Shown piece after piece: positions 42,930 through 52,302 of a stretch of 64,000 bases of DNA. The stretch is taken from contig JAJYEQ010000003.1 in NCBI GenBank assembly GCA_021785695.1, forward strand, positions 1 to 64,000, given 5' to 3'. The notes beneath the pieces were generated by a model. The model had not been told where the DNA came from, did no database searches, and saw only the letters and a program-made list of their open reading frames with translations. The DNA is from Actinomycetes bacterium (GTDB lineage: Bacteria > Actinomycetota > Acidimicrobiia > Acidimicrobiales > RAAP-2). Position 1 is the first letter of the stretch; the number at the start of each line of letters is the position of its first letter. The translations under genes were made by a program, and so were the position numbers.

Positions 42930-43831
42930 CGGTGCTCGCCGACCTGACCTTCAGCGCCGTGGCCCTGAGCGCGGTGTACTTCCTCGCCGCCTCGGGCCTC
43001 TCGCTCATCTACGGGCTCATGGACGTGCTCAACTTCGCCCACGGGCTCTTCATGACCCTGGGGGCCTACGCCGCCTGGGACCTCACGACGCACCTGACCT
43101 CCACGCTCAGCGCGCCGCTGAACTTCGCCGTGGGCGTGGTGGCGGCGATTCTCGCGGGCGCGGTCGTGGCCGGGCTCACCGAGCTGTGGCTGATCCGTCC
43201 CCTCTACGGCCGGCCCATCAGCCAGATCCTGGTCACCATCGGCCTCGACCTGGCTGCTGTGGGCCTGCTGCTGGGGGGCTTCGGGAGCAACTCGCTGTCG
43301 ATGCCCGTCCCCCTGTGGCTCTTCGAGGCCACCCACTGGGGCTCGCTCAACCTCCCCAACGCCGACTTCGTCGCCCTGATCGCCGGCGTGGTCGTCCTGG
43401 TGGGGCTGGAGTGGTTCCTGCGGCGCACCCGCTACGGCATCATCATCCGCGCGGGGGTCGAGAACCGCGACATGGTCCGCGCCCTCGGCGTCGACGTGGG
43501 GCGCGCCTTCACGCTGGTGTTCGTCCTGGGCGGCGCGATGGCCGGGCTGGCCGGGCTGCTCAACAGCGTCGTCTTCAGCGGGGATCTCGTCAGCCCCCTG
43601 CAGGGTGATGGTCTCTTGATCTTCGCCTTCATCGTCGTCGTCATCGGCGGCCTCGGCTCGATCCGCGGCTCGGCCGTGGCCGCGCTGCTCGTCGGGGTCG
43701 TCCAGGACTTCTCGAACTACTACCTGGGCACGCACCCCGGCATGGCCGAGATCGGCAACCTGTCGGTGGTGCTCCTGCTCGCCGTGGTGCTCGAGTGGCG
43801 CCCGCGCGGTCTCTTCGGGGGCACGCTGTGA
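42926..43831 (+). CDS. livH: ABC transporter permease LivH
   Basis: 301 aa, eight or so helices. ASGLSLIYGLMDVLNFAHGLFMTLGAYAAW, GIIIRAGVENRDMVRALGVDVGRAFTLVFVLGGAMAGLAGLL (ATPase-contact loop) and GGLGSIRGSAVAALLVGVVQ are characteristic. GTG 42926 overlaps the livF stop. Confidence 0.93.
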   Translation: MTVLADLTFSAVALSAVYFLAASGLSLIYGLMDVLNFAHGLFMTLGAYAAWDLTTHLTSTLSAPLNFAVGVVAAILAGAVVAGLTELWLIRPLYGRPISQILVTIGLDLAAVGLLLGGFGSNSLSMPVPLWLFEATHWGSLNLPNADFVALIAGVVVLVGLEWFLRRTRYGIIIRAGVENRDMVRALGVDVGRAFTLVFVLGGAMAGLAGLLNSVVFSGDLVSPLQGDGLLIFAFIVVVIGGLGSIRGSAVAALLVGVVQDFSNYYLGTHPGMAEIGNLSVVLLLAVVLEWRPRGLFGGTL

Positions 43832-44910
43832 GCGCCCGGCGCGGGTCGCTGGTGCTCGGCGGGGTCCTGGTGGCTCTGCTGGCGCTGGTCCCCCTGGCCG
43901 GCTGGCACATCCCGTGGGTGCTGCCGAGCACCGTCAACGTGCTGAACGCGACCGGGACCCTCGAGGTGCTGGCGCTGTGCTTCATCTTCGCGGGCGTGGC
44001 CCTCGGCTACGACGTCCTCTTCGGGTACACCGGCCTGCTGTCCCTGGGCCCGGTCACCTTCTTCGGCACGGGTGTCTACGTCTTCGACATCGCCCTCACG
44101 CGCTGGGGCTGGTCCCTCGCGGCCGCCCTGGCCGCCACGCTCGTCGTGACCCTGGTCCTGGCCCTGGTGCTCGGCGCCATCGCCCTGCGCGTGGGCGGCA
44201 TCGCCTTCGCCATGGTCACCCTGGCCTTCGCCCAGGCCTTCTACTACCTGGTCGAGGACAACCCCCACAACCTGACCGGCGGCGACACCGGGCTGGCGCT
44301 GGCCTCGAGCCGGCTGCCGGGCCTCCTGTCGGGCGCGGTATCCAACACCCGCAGCCTCTACTGGCTGGCCCTGGTCTACCTGGTCCTGGTCGGCGCCGTC
44401 GTGCGCGTCGTCCTCAACTCGGCCACCGGGCGGGTCCTGGTCGCGGTGCGCGAGAATGAGCAGCGCGTCGAGGTCCTGGGCCTGCGCCCCTTCGGGTTCA
44501 AGCTGGTCGCCTTCACGCTGTCCTCGCTGGTTGCCGCCGGTGGTGGCATCGTCTACATCCTCCTGATCGGGACGGCCGTCCCGAGCGCCGTGGCCTCGAT
44601 CACCCTCACGCTGTCGATCCTCGTCATGGTGGTCCTGGGGGGTCCCGGCAGCGCCTGGGGCCCGGTCGTGGGCGCCTTCGTCTACGTGTACCTCCAGCAG
44701 TACCTTCTGAAGGTGGCCGCCGAACCGAGCTTCGCCTCGCTGCCCGCCGTGGCGCGGGTGCCGCTGTCCCAGCCCCAGTTCCTGCTCGGGGCCCTGTTCG
44801 TCCTGTTCGTCCTGTTCGTCCCGGGCGGCTTCGCCGGGGCGGTCGCCCGGGCCCGTGCGCGGCGAGCGTCGCGCCGGCCAGCCGCCCCCGCTATCAGAGG
44901 AGACACATGA
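43828..44910 (+). CDS. livM: ABC transporter permease LivM
   Basis: 360 aa, about ten helices. VALGYDVLFGYTGLLSLGPVTFFGTGVY, ALVLGAIALRVGGIAFAMVTLAFAQ and VAVRENEQRVEVLGLRPFGFKLVAFTLSSLVAAGGGI mark LivM. GTG 43828 overlaps livH by GTGA and its stop overlaps the dehydrogenase start by ATGA. Confidence 0.93.
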   Translation: MSARRGSLVLGGVLVALLALVPLAGWHIPWVLPSTVNVLNATGTLEVLALCFIFAGVALGYDVLFGYTGLLSLGPVTFFGTGVYVFDIALTRWGWSLAAALAATLVVTLVLALVLGAIALRVGGIAFAMVTLAFAQAFYYLVEDNPHNLTGGDTGLALASSRLPGLLSGAVSNTRSLYWLALVYLVLVGAVVRVVLNSATGRVLVAVRENEQRVEVLGLRPFGFKLVAFTLSSLVAAGGGIVYILLIGTAVPSAVASITLTLSILVMVVLGGPGSAWGPVVGAFVYVYLQQYLLKVAAEPSFASLPAVARVPLSQPQFLLGALFVLFVLFVPGGFAGAVARARARRASRRPAAPAIRGDT

Positions 44911-45692
44911 GCCTGCACGGACGCACCGCACTGGTCACCGGATCCACCAGCGGCATCGGGCTGGGCGTGGCGCGCGCCCTGGCCGCCGAGGGCGCCCAGG
45001 TGACCTTGAACGGCTTTGGCGACCCCGGCGAGATCGAGGCGCTGGTCGCCGAGATCTCGGCGGCGAGCGGGGCGCCCGCCACCTACGACGGCGCCGACCT
45101 GTCGCGCGGCGAGGACGTCGCGGCGATGGTGGCGCGCGCCCAGGAGCGGGCGGGCTCGCTCGACATCCTGGTCAACAACGCCGGCATCCAGCACGTGGCC
45201 CCCCTCGACCAGTTCCCCCCGGAGCGCTGGGACGCGATCATCGCCCTCAACCTGTCGGCGGTGTTCCACGGGATGCGCGCGGCCATCCCCGCCATGCGCC
45301 AGCGCGGCTACGGCCGGATCATCAACATCGCCTCGGCCCACGGCCTGGTGGCCAGCGCCCAGAAGGTCGCCTACGTGGCGGCCAAGCACGGCGTCGTGGG
45401 CGCGACCAAGGTGGCCGCCCTGGAGACGGCCAACGACGGCATCACGGTGAACGCCATCTGCCCGGGCTGGGTGCTCACCCCCCTGGTCGAGCGCCAGCTC
45501 GCCGACCGGGCCGCCGCCGCGGGCACCGACGTCGCCACCGAGTCCACGCTCCTGCTCTCCGAGAAGCAGCCCATGTTGGCCTTCACCACACCGGAGGCCA
45601 TCGGGGCGCTGGCCCTGTACCTGTGCTCGGACGCCGCGCGCACGGTGACGGGCGCGTCGCTGTCCATCGACGGGGGCTGGACCGCGCAGTAG
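44907..45692 (+). CDS. bdhA: 3-hydroxybutyrate dehydrogenase (SDR)
   Basis: 261 aa. Rossmann motif GSTSGIGLGVARAL, NNAG, catalytic Ser and YxxxK in INIASAHGLVASAQKVAYVAAKHG. The late segments ITVNAICPGWVLTPLVERQ and LLSEKQPMLAFTTPEAIGALALYLCSDAA match D-3-hydroxybutyrate dehydrogenase closely. It oxidises 3-hydroxybutyrate to acetoacetate with NAD. Its translational coupling to the importer suggests the importer brings in its substrate. Confidence 0.88.
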   Translation: MSLHGRTALVTGSTSGIGLGVARALAAEGAQVTLNGFGDPGEIEALVAEISAASGAPATYDGADLSRGEDVAAMVARAQERAGSLDILVNNAGIQHVAPLDQFPPERWDAIIALNLSAVFHGMRAAIPAMRQRGYGRIINIASAHGLVASAQKVAYVAAKHGVVGATKVAALETANDGITVNAICPGWVLTPLVERQLADRAAAAGTDVATESTLLLSEKQPMLAFTTPEAIGALALYLCSDAARTVTGASLSIDGGWTAQ

Positions 45693-45726
45693 GGCGCCCA
45701 CCCGGTCATCTCCCTACCATGGAGGG

Positions 45727-46359
45727 ATGGCCGCGCGCACTTCCGACTCCCCGAGCACCCGGCGCGCCTGGCTGCTCGGCCTGAGCGCCCTCGCGATCGC
45801 CATCGCCGCCCTGGCCGTCGGGCGCCACTTCGACCACCGCCCCCACCACGGGATGACTCTCGTGGTGATCGCGGCGCTGGCGATCGTGCTGGTGGTCAGC
45901 GGCGTCGTCAGCGTGCGCCACGTGTCGCGCGCGGTGGCCCAGCACGTCGTGCGGCGGGGCACCTTGAGCGCGGCGGCCACCGTGCGCCTGGTCATCAACG
46001 GCTTCGGCGTGGTCCTGATGCTGCTCGGCGTCTTCGCCCTGCTCGGCGTGTCCTTCGAGCACCTCCTGATCGGTGCCGGGGTGACCGGCATCATCATCGG
46101 CATCGCGGCCCAGCAGAGCCTGGCCAACGTCTTCGCGGCCCTGGTGCTGCTCTTCGCTCGCCCCTTCGTCGTGGGGGACCGCATCCGCATCCGCTCCGGC
46201 GTGCTCGGGGTGCTCGACGTCACGGTCGAGGGGGCCGGGCTGACCTACATCACGGTGCGCACCGACGACGGGATCCTCAAGGTCCCCAACTCGGTGCTGC
46301 TGGCCGCGGGGATCGGCCAGCTGCCCGACACCCCGCCCGACCCCACCGGCGGCGCCTGA
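45727..46359 (+). CDS. MscS-family mechanosensitive channel, short form
   Basis: 210 aa. Three N-terminal helices and the MscS pore-domain sequence LLGVSFEHLLIGAGVTGIIIGIAAQQSLANVFAALVLLFARPFVVGDRIRI, followed by a brief beta domain. It lacks the C-terminal alpha-beta domain of MscS (286 aa in E. coli). ATG 45727 is 6 nt after TACCAT, which also lies next to GGAGGG. Confidence 0.82.
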   Translation: MAARTSDSPSTRRAWLLGLSALAIAIAALAVGRHFDHRPHHGMTLVVIAALAIVLVVSGVVSVRHVSRAVAQHVVRRGTLSAAATVRLVINGFGVVLMLLGVFALLGVSFEHLLIGAGVTGIIIGIAAQQSLANVFAALVLLFARPFVVGDRIRIRSGVLGVLDVTVEGAGLTYITVRTDDGILKVPNSVLLAAGIGQLPDTPPDPTGGA

Positions 46360-46366
46360 GGCGGCG

Positions 46367-48001
46367 TCAGGGGCCGGGGGTCCCGTGGGGCCCGCACGAG
46401 CGCGGATCCCACGGCTGGAGAGCCTGGTTGAGCAGCGTGGGCGCCGAGAACGCCGGGTCCGCGCGGAGCTGGGTCGGGTCCGTCACGGTCGTCGTCGTGG
46501 TGGTCGACGACGTCGGGTGGTGCGTCGTCGTGGTGGATCGTGACGTCGTGGTGGTCGACGCCCCCGTCGTGGTGGTGGTCGACGACGTCGGCCGCGCGGC
46601 TGGCGTCGGGGCGCTCACCGCGACGTCCGAGCCAGTCACCACGGTCACGTCGGCGCCCCGGGAGGGGCCCAGCGCCATCACGACGGGTCCGCTCAGGCGG
46701 GCGGCCACGGCCTCGGCCGCCCCGATCGCCGCGGGCGAGCTGGAGGCGTGGTAGACGATGGTCTCCGCGCGGCTGCCCACGGGTGGCACGGCTCCAGCCA
46801 CATGGGCCACGAACCCGAGCCGGCGCAGGCCGGCCGCGACGACCGGGCCCGCCGAGGCCACGCCGGTGCCGCCCTCGACGGCGACGGTCACCTGGTGCGG
46901 GGCCGGCAGGGGCCGGCCGGTCAGGGTGTTGGTGCCGGGACTCAGCTCGAGGAAGTGGGTCACCACCGACGTGTCGGTGGGACCCAGGGGGAACTCGACG
47001 TCGCCGTAGTCGTAGCCCTGGTAGATGTAGGGGCCGCTCTGCAGCAGGACGACCGGCAGGGTCACCTGGGGGACGTGGGACACCGACACGTGGGCGAAGT
47101 TCGAGGCCAGCGAGAGCATGTCGGTCAGGGAGAACGCCGAGTCGACCTCGAGGTTGGGGGCGATCGCCTGGGCCAGGCGCTGGTCGGTGATCGGGTTGCC
47201 CAGCCCGCGGGCCTTCAGGGCCTCGGCGACGACCCGCAGGAACTCGTGGTCGCGCCGGATCCGCGCCAGGTCGCTCAGGCCCTCCTGGGGCCAGGTCGCG
47301 TGGTTGGGGCCATCGCCGGGGAACCGGATCTGGAGGTGGCGGGCGCGCACGACCTGGAGGGCCTGGTAGCCGTTGAGGTGCTGGCAGCCCGTGTGGGTGA
47401 TGTTGAGGCCCGAGTAGGCGTCGAAGACCTCCATGGGGAAGTACATGTTGATGCCGCCCAGCACGTTGACGACGTTGGCGAAGGTGTCGAAGTTCAGTTC
47501 GATGAAGTGGTTCACCGGGATGCCGAAGTCGTTGGTCAGGGCCGAGACCAGCTGGGAGGGACCCTGGTAGAGCGCGGCGTCGATCTTGTTGGCCCCCGTG
47601 GTGCGGGCATTGGGGACGAAGACGTCGCGGGGGACCGACAGCAGCGACACCTGCTTGGTCGTGAAGTTCAGGTGCACGATCATCACCACGTCGCTGTTGA
47701 CGCCGGTGACCCCCTGGCTGCACAGGCCGTAGGCCTTGTTCTGGACGGTCAGGGCGCACCGCGAGGTCGAGCCGACCAGCAAGATGTCCTCGGTGTTGTT
47801 GTAGCGCGTCGTCTCGTGGCTCACCGTGACCCGGTGCACCAGGGAGTTGAGGTAGAAGTAGTCGCCGATGACCGCGCCCGCGGCGATCACCACGACGGCC
47901 AGCACCACGATCACGATGATGCGGGTACGGCGACGGTGGGCGCGGCGACGGTGACGCGCCCGGCGTTGAGGGGCGGGCGCCGCGGCATCCTCGGAAGGCA
48001 C
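46367..48001 (-). CDS. LytR-CpsA-Psr family protein with LytR_C domain
   Basis: 544 aa. Cytosolic basic start, one membrane helix (IIVIVVLAVVVIAAGAVIG), an LCP domain (about 70-260: NSDVVMIVHLNFTTKQVSLLSVPRDVFV, NKIDAALYQG, RARHLQIR, DLARIRRDHEFLRVV), then a LytR_C domain (about 365-455). LCP enzymes attach glycopolymers to peptidoglycan. A Thr/Ser-rich linker (residues about 456-505) runs before a C-terminal tail with one Cys. GTG 48001 is 6 nt after TAGAGT. Confidence 0.9.
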   Translation of the reverse strand: MPSEDAAAPAPQRRARHRRRAHRRRTRIIVIVVLAVVVIAAGAVIGDYFYLNSLVHRVTVSHETTRYNNTEDILLVGSTSRCALTVQNKAYGLCSQGVTGVNSDVVMIVHLNFTTKQVSLLSVPRDVFVPNARTTGANKIDAALYQGPSQLVSALTNDFGIPVNHFIELNFDTFANVVNVLGGINMYFPMEVFDAYSGLNITHTGCQHLNGYQALQVVRARHLQIRFPGDGPNHATWPQEGLSDLARIRRDHEFLRVVAEALKARGLGNPITDQRLAQAIAPNLEVDSAFSLTDMLSLASNFAHVSVSHVPQVTLPVVLLQSGPYIYQGYDYGDVEFPLGPTDTSVVTHFLELSPGTNTLTGRPLPAPHQVTVAVEGGTGVASAGPVVAAGLRRLGFVAHVAGAVPPVGSRAETIVYHASSSPAAIGAAEAVAARLSGPVVMALGPSRGADVTVVTGSDVAVSAPTPAARPTSSTTTTTGASTTTTSRSTTTTHHPTSSTTTTTTVTDPTQLRADPAFSAPTLLNQALQPWDPRSCGPHGTPGP

Positions 48002-48087
48002 CCTGCGACTCTAGCCAGTGCACCCCGCGGCGCACTGGTCACCCCGCGGCGCCGCGGGGTGCCCCGGCGGCACCACCTACACTCGAG

Positions 48088-49536
48088 ATGGTGCGCCCGC
48101 GACTCTGGTGGCCCGTGCTGGCCGCGGTCCTGGCCCTCGGGGCCTCCTCCCTGGTTGGCGCGGCGAATCCCGCCGCGACGTGGGGGCGCGCCACCCGCGC
48201 GGTGCTGCCCCCCGGCGCGAGCGGCTTGCCGCAGGGATACCTGCCTACCCTGGCCTGCCCGGCCGCCGGCGCGTGCGTGGCCGCCGGCCTGTACGCCGAC
48301 GCCTCGGGTGCGCCACGGGGCCTCGTGCTCACCGAGAGCGCCGGTCGCTGGCTGCCCCCGCGCACCATCGCCGCCCCGGCCGGGGCCGCGGCCAGCCCGG
48401 GCCTCACCCCGAGCGCCGTCGCCTGCGCGGCCGTTGGCTGGTGCGCCGTCGTGGGCAGCTACCAGAGCGCCAGCGGCGCCACCCAGGCCTTCACGGTGAG
48501 CGAGAGCGCGGGGCGCTGGGGCACCACCCGGGAGGCCCCGCTGCCCGCCGATGCGGCCACCACCGCGCAGCTGGCCCAGCTGCGCGCGGTCGCGTGCCCG
48601 GCCATCGGTCACTGCGTGGCCGTGGGCACCTACGTCACCTCCGGCGGCGCCACCAGCGGCCTGGCGCTGGCCCAGAGCGGCGCCAGCTGGGGCAGCCCGA
48701 CGCCGCTGCGGGCGCCCGCGGACGCCAACCTCTCCTCCCTCCTGTCGGTGACCCAGGTCGCCTGCCCGGCCGTCGGCGCGTGCAACGCCATCGGGACGTA
48801 CCTGGACACCGACAACGTCCAGCACGGGATCGTCGTCAGCGAGGTCGCGGGCCAGTGGGGTGCCGTCCAGACGGTGCAGCCGCCACCCGACGCCAGCCTG
48901 TACGCCCACGTCACCCTCAGCGCCGTGGCGTGCCCCGCGGCCAGCGCGTGCTGGGTCGTGGGCACCTACTACGACCACGGCGGGGCCAGCGAGCTGCTGG
49001 CCCTGCGCATCGACCAAGGCCGGGCGCGACCGGCTACGGCCCTCGCCGCGCCCGCCGGGGTCGCGACCAACCCGCGCGCCTTCTACTACGGCTACGTCGA
49101 CCTGGCGTGCGCCTCGAGCACGATCTGCGCGGCCGGGGGCCAGTACGTCGACCAGGCCGGGCGCTACCAGGGATTCCTCGTCGACGAGGTCGCGGGCCAG
49201 TGGGGGCGCGCCCAGCGTCTGAGCCTGCCCGCCGGGGCCCTCCAGGTTGGCCACAACGGCGGCGTGGTCGCCCTGTCGTGCCCGCTGGCCGGCGCGTGCC
49301 GCGCCGGGGCGGCCTACGAGGACGCCGCCGGGCGCTACCAGGCCCTGGTCGCCAGCCAGGTGGGCGGCCGCTGGCGCACCGGGACGCCGGTCGTGCTGCC
49401 GGCCGGCGGGACCAGCGTCGGCATCGACGGCGGCGTCTACGCGCTGGTCTGCCCAACCCCGCGCTCGTGCACGGCGGTGGGCAGCTACCTCGAGGGCGCC
49501 ACGCGCTACGAGGGCTTCCTGGTCGCCACGTCCTAG
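48088..49536 (+). CDS. Secreted Cys-containing repeat protein
   Basis: 482 aa. Signal peptide (LWWPVLAAVLALGASSLVGAANPAA). The rest is about eight repeats of roughly 50-55 aa with the core CPxxGxCxAxGxYxDxxGxxxGLVxxExAGxWG; each has a pair of Cys six to seven residues apart. Probably a beta-propeller or solenoid outside the cell; function unknown. Possible leaderless start at GTG 48091, 7 nt after TACACT (48078-48083); ATG 48088 is one codon earlier. Confidence 0.75.
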   Translation: MVRPRLWWPVLAAVLALGASSLVGAANPAATWGRATRAVLPPGASGLPQGYLPTLACPAAGACVAAGLYADASGAPRGLVLTESAGRWLPPRTIAAPAGAAASPGLTPSAVACAAVGWCAVVGSYQSASGATQAFTVSESAGRWGTTREAPLPADAATTAQLAQLRAVACPAIGHCVAVGTYVTSGGATSGLALAQSGASWGSPTPLRAPADANLSSLLSVTQVACPAVGACNAIGTYLDTDNVQHGIVVSEVAGQWGAVQTVQPPPDASLYAHVTLSAVACPAASACWVVGTYYDHGGASELLALRIDQGRARPATALAAPAGVATNPRAFYYGYVDLACASSTICAAGGQYVDQAGRYQGFLVDEVAGQWGRAQRLSLPAGALQVGHNGGVVALSCPLAGACRAGAAYEDAAGRYQALVASQVGGRWRTGTPVVLPAGGTSVGIDGGVYALVCPTPRSCTAVGSYLEGATRYEGFLVATS

Positions 49537-49611
49537 AAGGTTCATCGCCACGCCATCGGCGTGTCGCTCACCGGACACCTGCGGCACATCCGGGCTCCCT
49601 ACGGTGCTCGC

Positions 49612-50367
49612 GTGGCCCCCCTCGACGCTGACTGCTCTCCCGCGGCGCTGGCTGGGGCCACTCCCCGCTCGGGGCCGGGACCCCGAGAGGCAGCCCGGCC
49701 CCGGATCCTGGTCGTCGAGGACGAGCCCGGCTACGTGGAGGCCCTGGCGCTCGGGCTGAGCGTGGAGGGCTTCGAGGTGCTCGGGGCCGGCACGCTGGCT
49801 GACGCTCGCGCGGCCCTGGCCCAGGTGGCCTGCGACCTGGTGCTGCTCGACGTGATGCTGCCCGACGGGTCGGGGCTCGACCTGTGCCGCGAGCTGCACG
49901 CCACCACGCGCACCCCGGTCATCGTGGTTTCGGCGCGCTCCCAGGAGGTCGACGTCGTGGTGGGCCTCGAGCTCGGCGCGGCCGACTACGTGACCAAGCC
50001 CTACCGCCTGCGCGAGTTGGTGGCCCGCATCCGCACGGTGCTGCGCCGGCCCGGGGCGAACGACACGTCACGAGTGGTCGTGGGTGGCCTGGACATCGAC
50101 CTGGAGGGGCGCAGCGTGCGTCGTGACGGCCTGCCCGTCGTCCTCAGCCGCCGCGAGTTCGACCTCCTGGCCCTGCTGGTCGAGCACCGCGGGCAGGTGA
50201 TCACCCGCGAGCGGTGCCTGGACGCGCTGTGGTGGGGCGTCGACCTGGCCGACACCCGCACCCTCGACACTCACGTCAAGCGCCTGCGCGCCAAGCTGGA
50301 GGACGACCCGGCCCAGCCCCAGCACCTGATCACCGTGCGCGGGGTCGGCTTCCGGCTCGACGGGTAG
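49612..50367 (+). CDS. OmpR-family response regulator
   Basis: 251 aa. Receiver domain ILVVEDEPGYVEALALGL, phospho-acceptor in LVLLDVMLPDGSGLDLC, and YVTKPYRLREL, followed by a winged-helix output domain (VVLSRREFDLLALLVEHRGQVITRERCLDALWW, RTLDTHVKRLRAKLEDDP). No sensor kinase lies within the window beside it. GTG 49612 is 6 nt after TACGGT; a GTG at 49561 is the other option. The first 35 residues before the receiver are unusual. Confidence 0.88.
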   Translation: MAPLDADCSPAALAGATPRSGPGPREAARPRILVVEDEPGYVEALALGLSVEGFEVLGAGTLADARAALAQVACDLVLLDVMLPDGSGLDLCRELHATTRTPVIVVSARSQEVDVVVGLELGAADYVTKPYRLRELVARIRTVLRRPGANDTSRVVVGGLDIDLEGRSVRRDGLPVVLSRREFDLLALLVEHRGQVITRERCLDALWWGVDLADTRTLDTHVKRLRAKLEDDPAQPQHLITVRGVGFRLDG

Positions 50368-50389
50368 GCGCCGCCACTACCCTGAGCGC

Positions 50390-50857
50390 GTGCACCCCGG
50401 GGACCGCGCTGCCGACTTCACCCTGCGCGACCAGGACGGCGTCGAGCGCCACCTGGCCGCGCTGCTCTCCCAGGGGCCGGTCGTCGTGTTCTTCTACCCC
50501 CTGGCCGGCTCCCCCGGCTGCACCGCGGAGAGCTGCCACTTTCGCGACCTGGCCCCCGAGTTCGCGGACCTGCACGCGACGCGCCTCGGGATCTCGATGG
50601 ACACCGTGAGCCGCCAGGCGGCCTTCGCCCGCGCCCAGCACCTCGACTACCCCCTCCTGTCGGACCCCCGGGGCGCGGTGGCGCGCGCCTACGGCGTGCG
50701 GCGGGCCCTCGGCCTGCTGCGCGTGCGCCGGGTGACCTTCGTCATCGATGCCGACGGGCAGATCGTGGCGCGCTTCGCCAGCGAGCGCCACATGGGCGCG
50801 CACGCCGACCACGCCCTGGCCGCCCTGCACGCGCTCGGCGAGCCGTCCGCCAGCTGA
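50390..50857 (+). CDS. Peroxiredoxin, BCP/PrxQ type
   Basis: 155 aa. Thioredoxin-fold peroxidase with FFYPLAGSPGCTAESCHFRDLAPEF (peroxidatic Cys in GC-T, second Cys five residues on, the PrxQ arrangement). It reduces hydroperoxides. GTG 50390 lies 6 nt after TACCCT (50378-50383), 22 nt after the response-regulator stop. Confidence 0.9.
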   Translation: MHPGDRAADFTLRDQDGVERHLAALLSQGPVVVFFYPLAGSPGCTAESCHFRDLAPEFADLHATRLGISMDTVSRQAAFARAQHLDYPLLSDPRGAVARAYGVRRALGLLRVRRVTFVIDADGQIVARFASERHMGAHADHALAALHALGEPSAS

Positions 50858-50934
50858 CGGCGCCACCAGGTCCGGCCCGCGCCGCGTGGCGGGCACGCCG
50901 GTGCCGCGAGCAGCCCGACTGCGGGGTCGGACTC

Positions 50935-52302
50935 CTAGGGAGCGATGATCGCGGGAGCGGGATCCTCGAGGAACTGGCCCACGTGGGCCAGGAACGCCGA
51001 GGCCAGGGCCCCGTCGATCTGGCGGTGGTCGAAGGCCATCGACAAGTCGACGGTCTCGCGGGGCACCACCGCGTCGCCCACCACCCAGGGCCGGCGCGCG
51101 ATCTGGCCGACCGCGACGATGGCCCCGGTGCCCGGCGGCAGGATCGGCACCGCGCCATCGACGTGGAAGGGGCCCACGTTGGTGATCGTCAGCGTCGTGT
51201 GCAGCATCTCGTCGGGGGTGGAGGCCGCGGTGCGGGCCCGGTCGATGGTCCCCGTCAGGGCCGCGGCCAGCTCACCGGGGCTCATCCGGTCGGCGCCCTT
51301 GACGTTGGGCACCAGCAGGCCGCGCGGCGAGGCGACCGCGATGCCCAGGTTGACCTGGCGACGCACGATCACCTCGCCGGCCGCCGCGTCGAAGGACGAG
51401 TTGATGCCCGGGAAGTGCCGGGCGCCGTCGCACAGGGCCAGGGCCACGATCAGCAGCGGCGAGATGCGCAGGGGCGCGAAGGCGGGACGCTCGCGCAGCG
51501 CGGCCACCAGCTCCATGGTCTTGGTCGCGTCCACGCGCACCCAGGCCGCGGCGTGGGGAGCGCTGAAGGCGCTGGCCGTCATGGCCTCGGCCATGGCCCG
51601 GGCGACCCCGCGCACCGCGATGCGCTCCTCTAGGGGCCCGGCGTCCCAGGCGGCCAGCTCGTGACCGGCAAAGCGCGTCGGCGCGAGCGGTGCGGCCGGG
51701 ACCGGCGCCGATGCCCGAGCCGGCGCCGACAGCGCCCGCTCCACGTCCGCGCGCGTGATGATGCCCTCGCGGCCGGTGCCCGCGAGGGTGCGCAGGTCGA
51801 CACCGTGCTGGCGCGCGTAGAGGCGCACCGGCGGCGTCGTGCGCGGCACGAGGAGACCACCGGCGGCGGTGGCCGACGTCGCGGCTGGCGTAGCCGGAGC
51901 CGGCGCGGTGGCGTGGTGGCGGCGCCGGCGGGCCCGGTCGGGGCTCACGCCGTAGCCGACGAGGACCGGCGTGCGCTCGGTCTCTCCGGGCTCCGCGGGC
52001 TCAGTGGCGCGCGCCGGTGCCGGCGGCGTCGCGGGCGTCTCGGCGGGGGCGGCCGCGGAGACGGCCTCGCCACCGTCGAAGTCCACCAGCGGGTGCCCGA
52101 CCTCGATGACGTCGCCGACGGCGCCGTGCAGCGTGGTCACCGTGCCCGCGTAGGGGCTGGGCAACTCGACGATCGCCTTGGCGGTCTCGATCTCCACCAG
52201 GGGCTGGTTCAGCGTGACGACGTCGCCCACGGCGACCTTCCAGGACACGATCTCGGCCTCCACCAGGCCCTCACCCACGTCGGGCAGCAGGAAGACGCTC
52301 AC
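50935..52302 (-). CDS. bkdC: 2-oxoacid dehydrogenase E2 (acyltransferase)
   Basis: 455 aa. Lipoyl domain (1-76) with the lipoyl-lysine motif EIETAKAIVELPSPYAG, Pro/Ala/Glu-rich linker, peripheral-subunit-binding domain (VRLYARQHGVDLRTLAGTGREGIITRADV), then the catalytic domain ending with the active-site DHRQIDG (HxxxDG). The linker and second half are typical of branched-chain E2. GTG 52302 overlaps the E1 beta stop (GTGA). Confidence 0.92.
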   Translation of the reverse strand: MSVFLLPDVGEGLVEAEIVSWKVAVGDVVTLNQPLVEIETAKAIVELPSPYAGTVTTLHGAVGDVIEVGHPLVDFDGGEAVSAAAPAETPATPPAPARATEPAEPGETERTPVLVGYGVSPDRARRRRHHATAPAPATPAATSATAAGGLLVPRTTPPVRLYARQHGVDLRTLAGTGREGIITRADVERALSAPARASAPVPAAPLAPTRFAGHELAAWDAGPLEERIAVRGVARAMAEAMTASAFSAPHAAAWVRVDATKTMELVAALRERPAFAPLRISPLLIVALALCDGARHFPGINSSFDAAAGEVIVRRQVNLGIAVASPRGLLVPNVKGADRMSPGELAAALTGTIDRARTAASTPDEMLHTTLTITNVGPFHVDGAVPILPPGTGAIVAVGQIARRPWVVGDAVVPRETVDLSMAFDHRQIDGALASAFLAHVGQFLEDPAPAIIAP

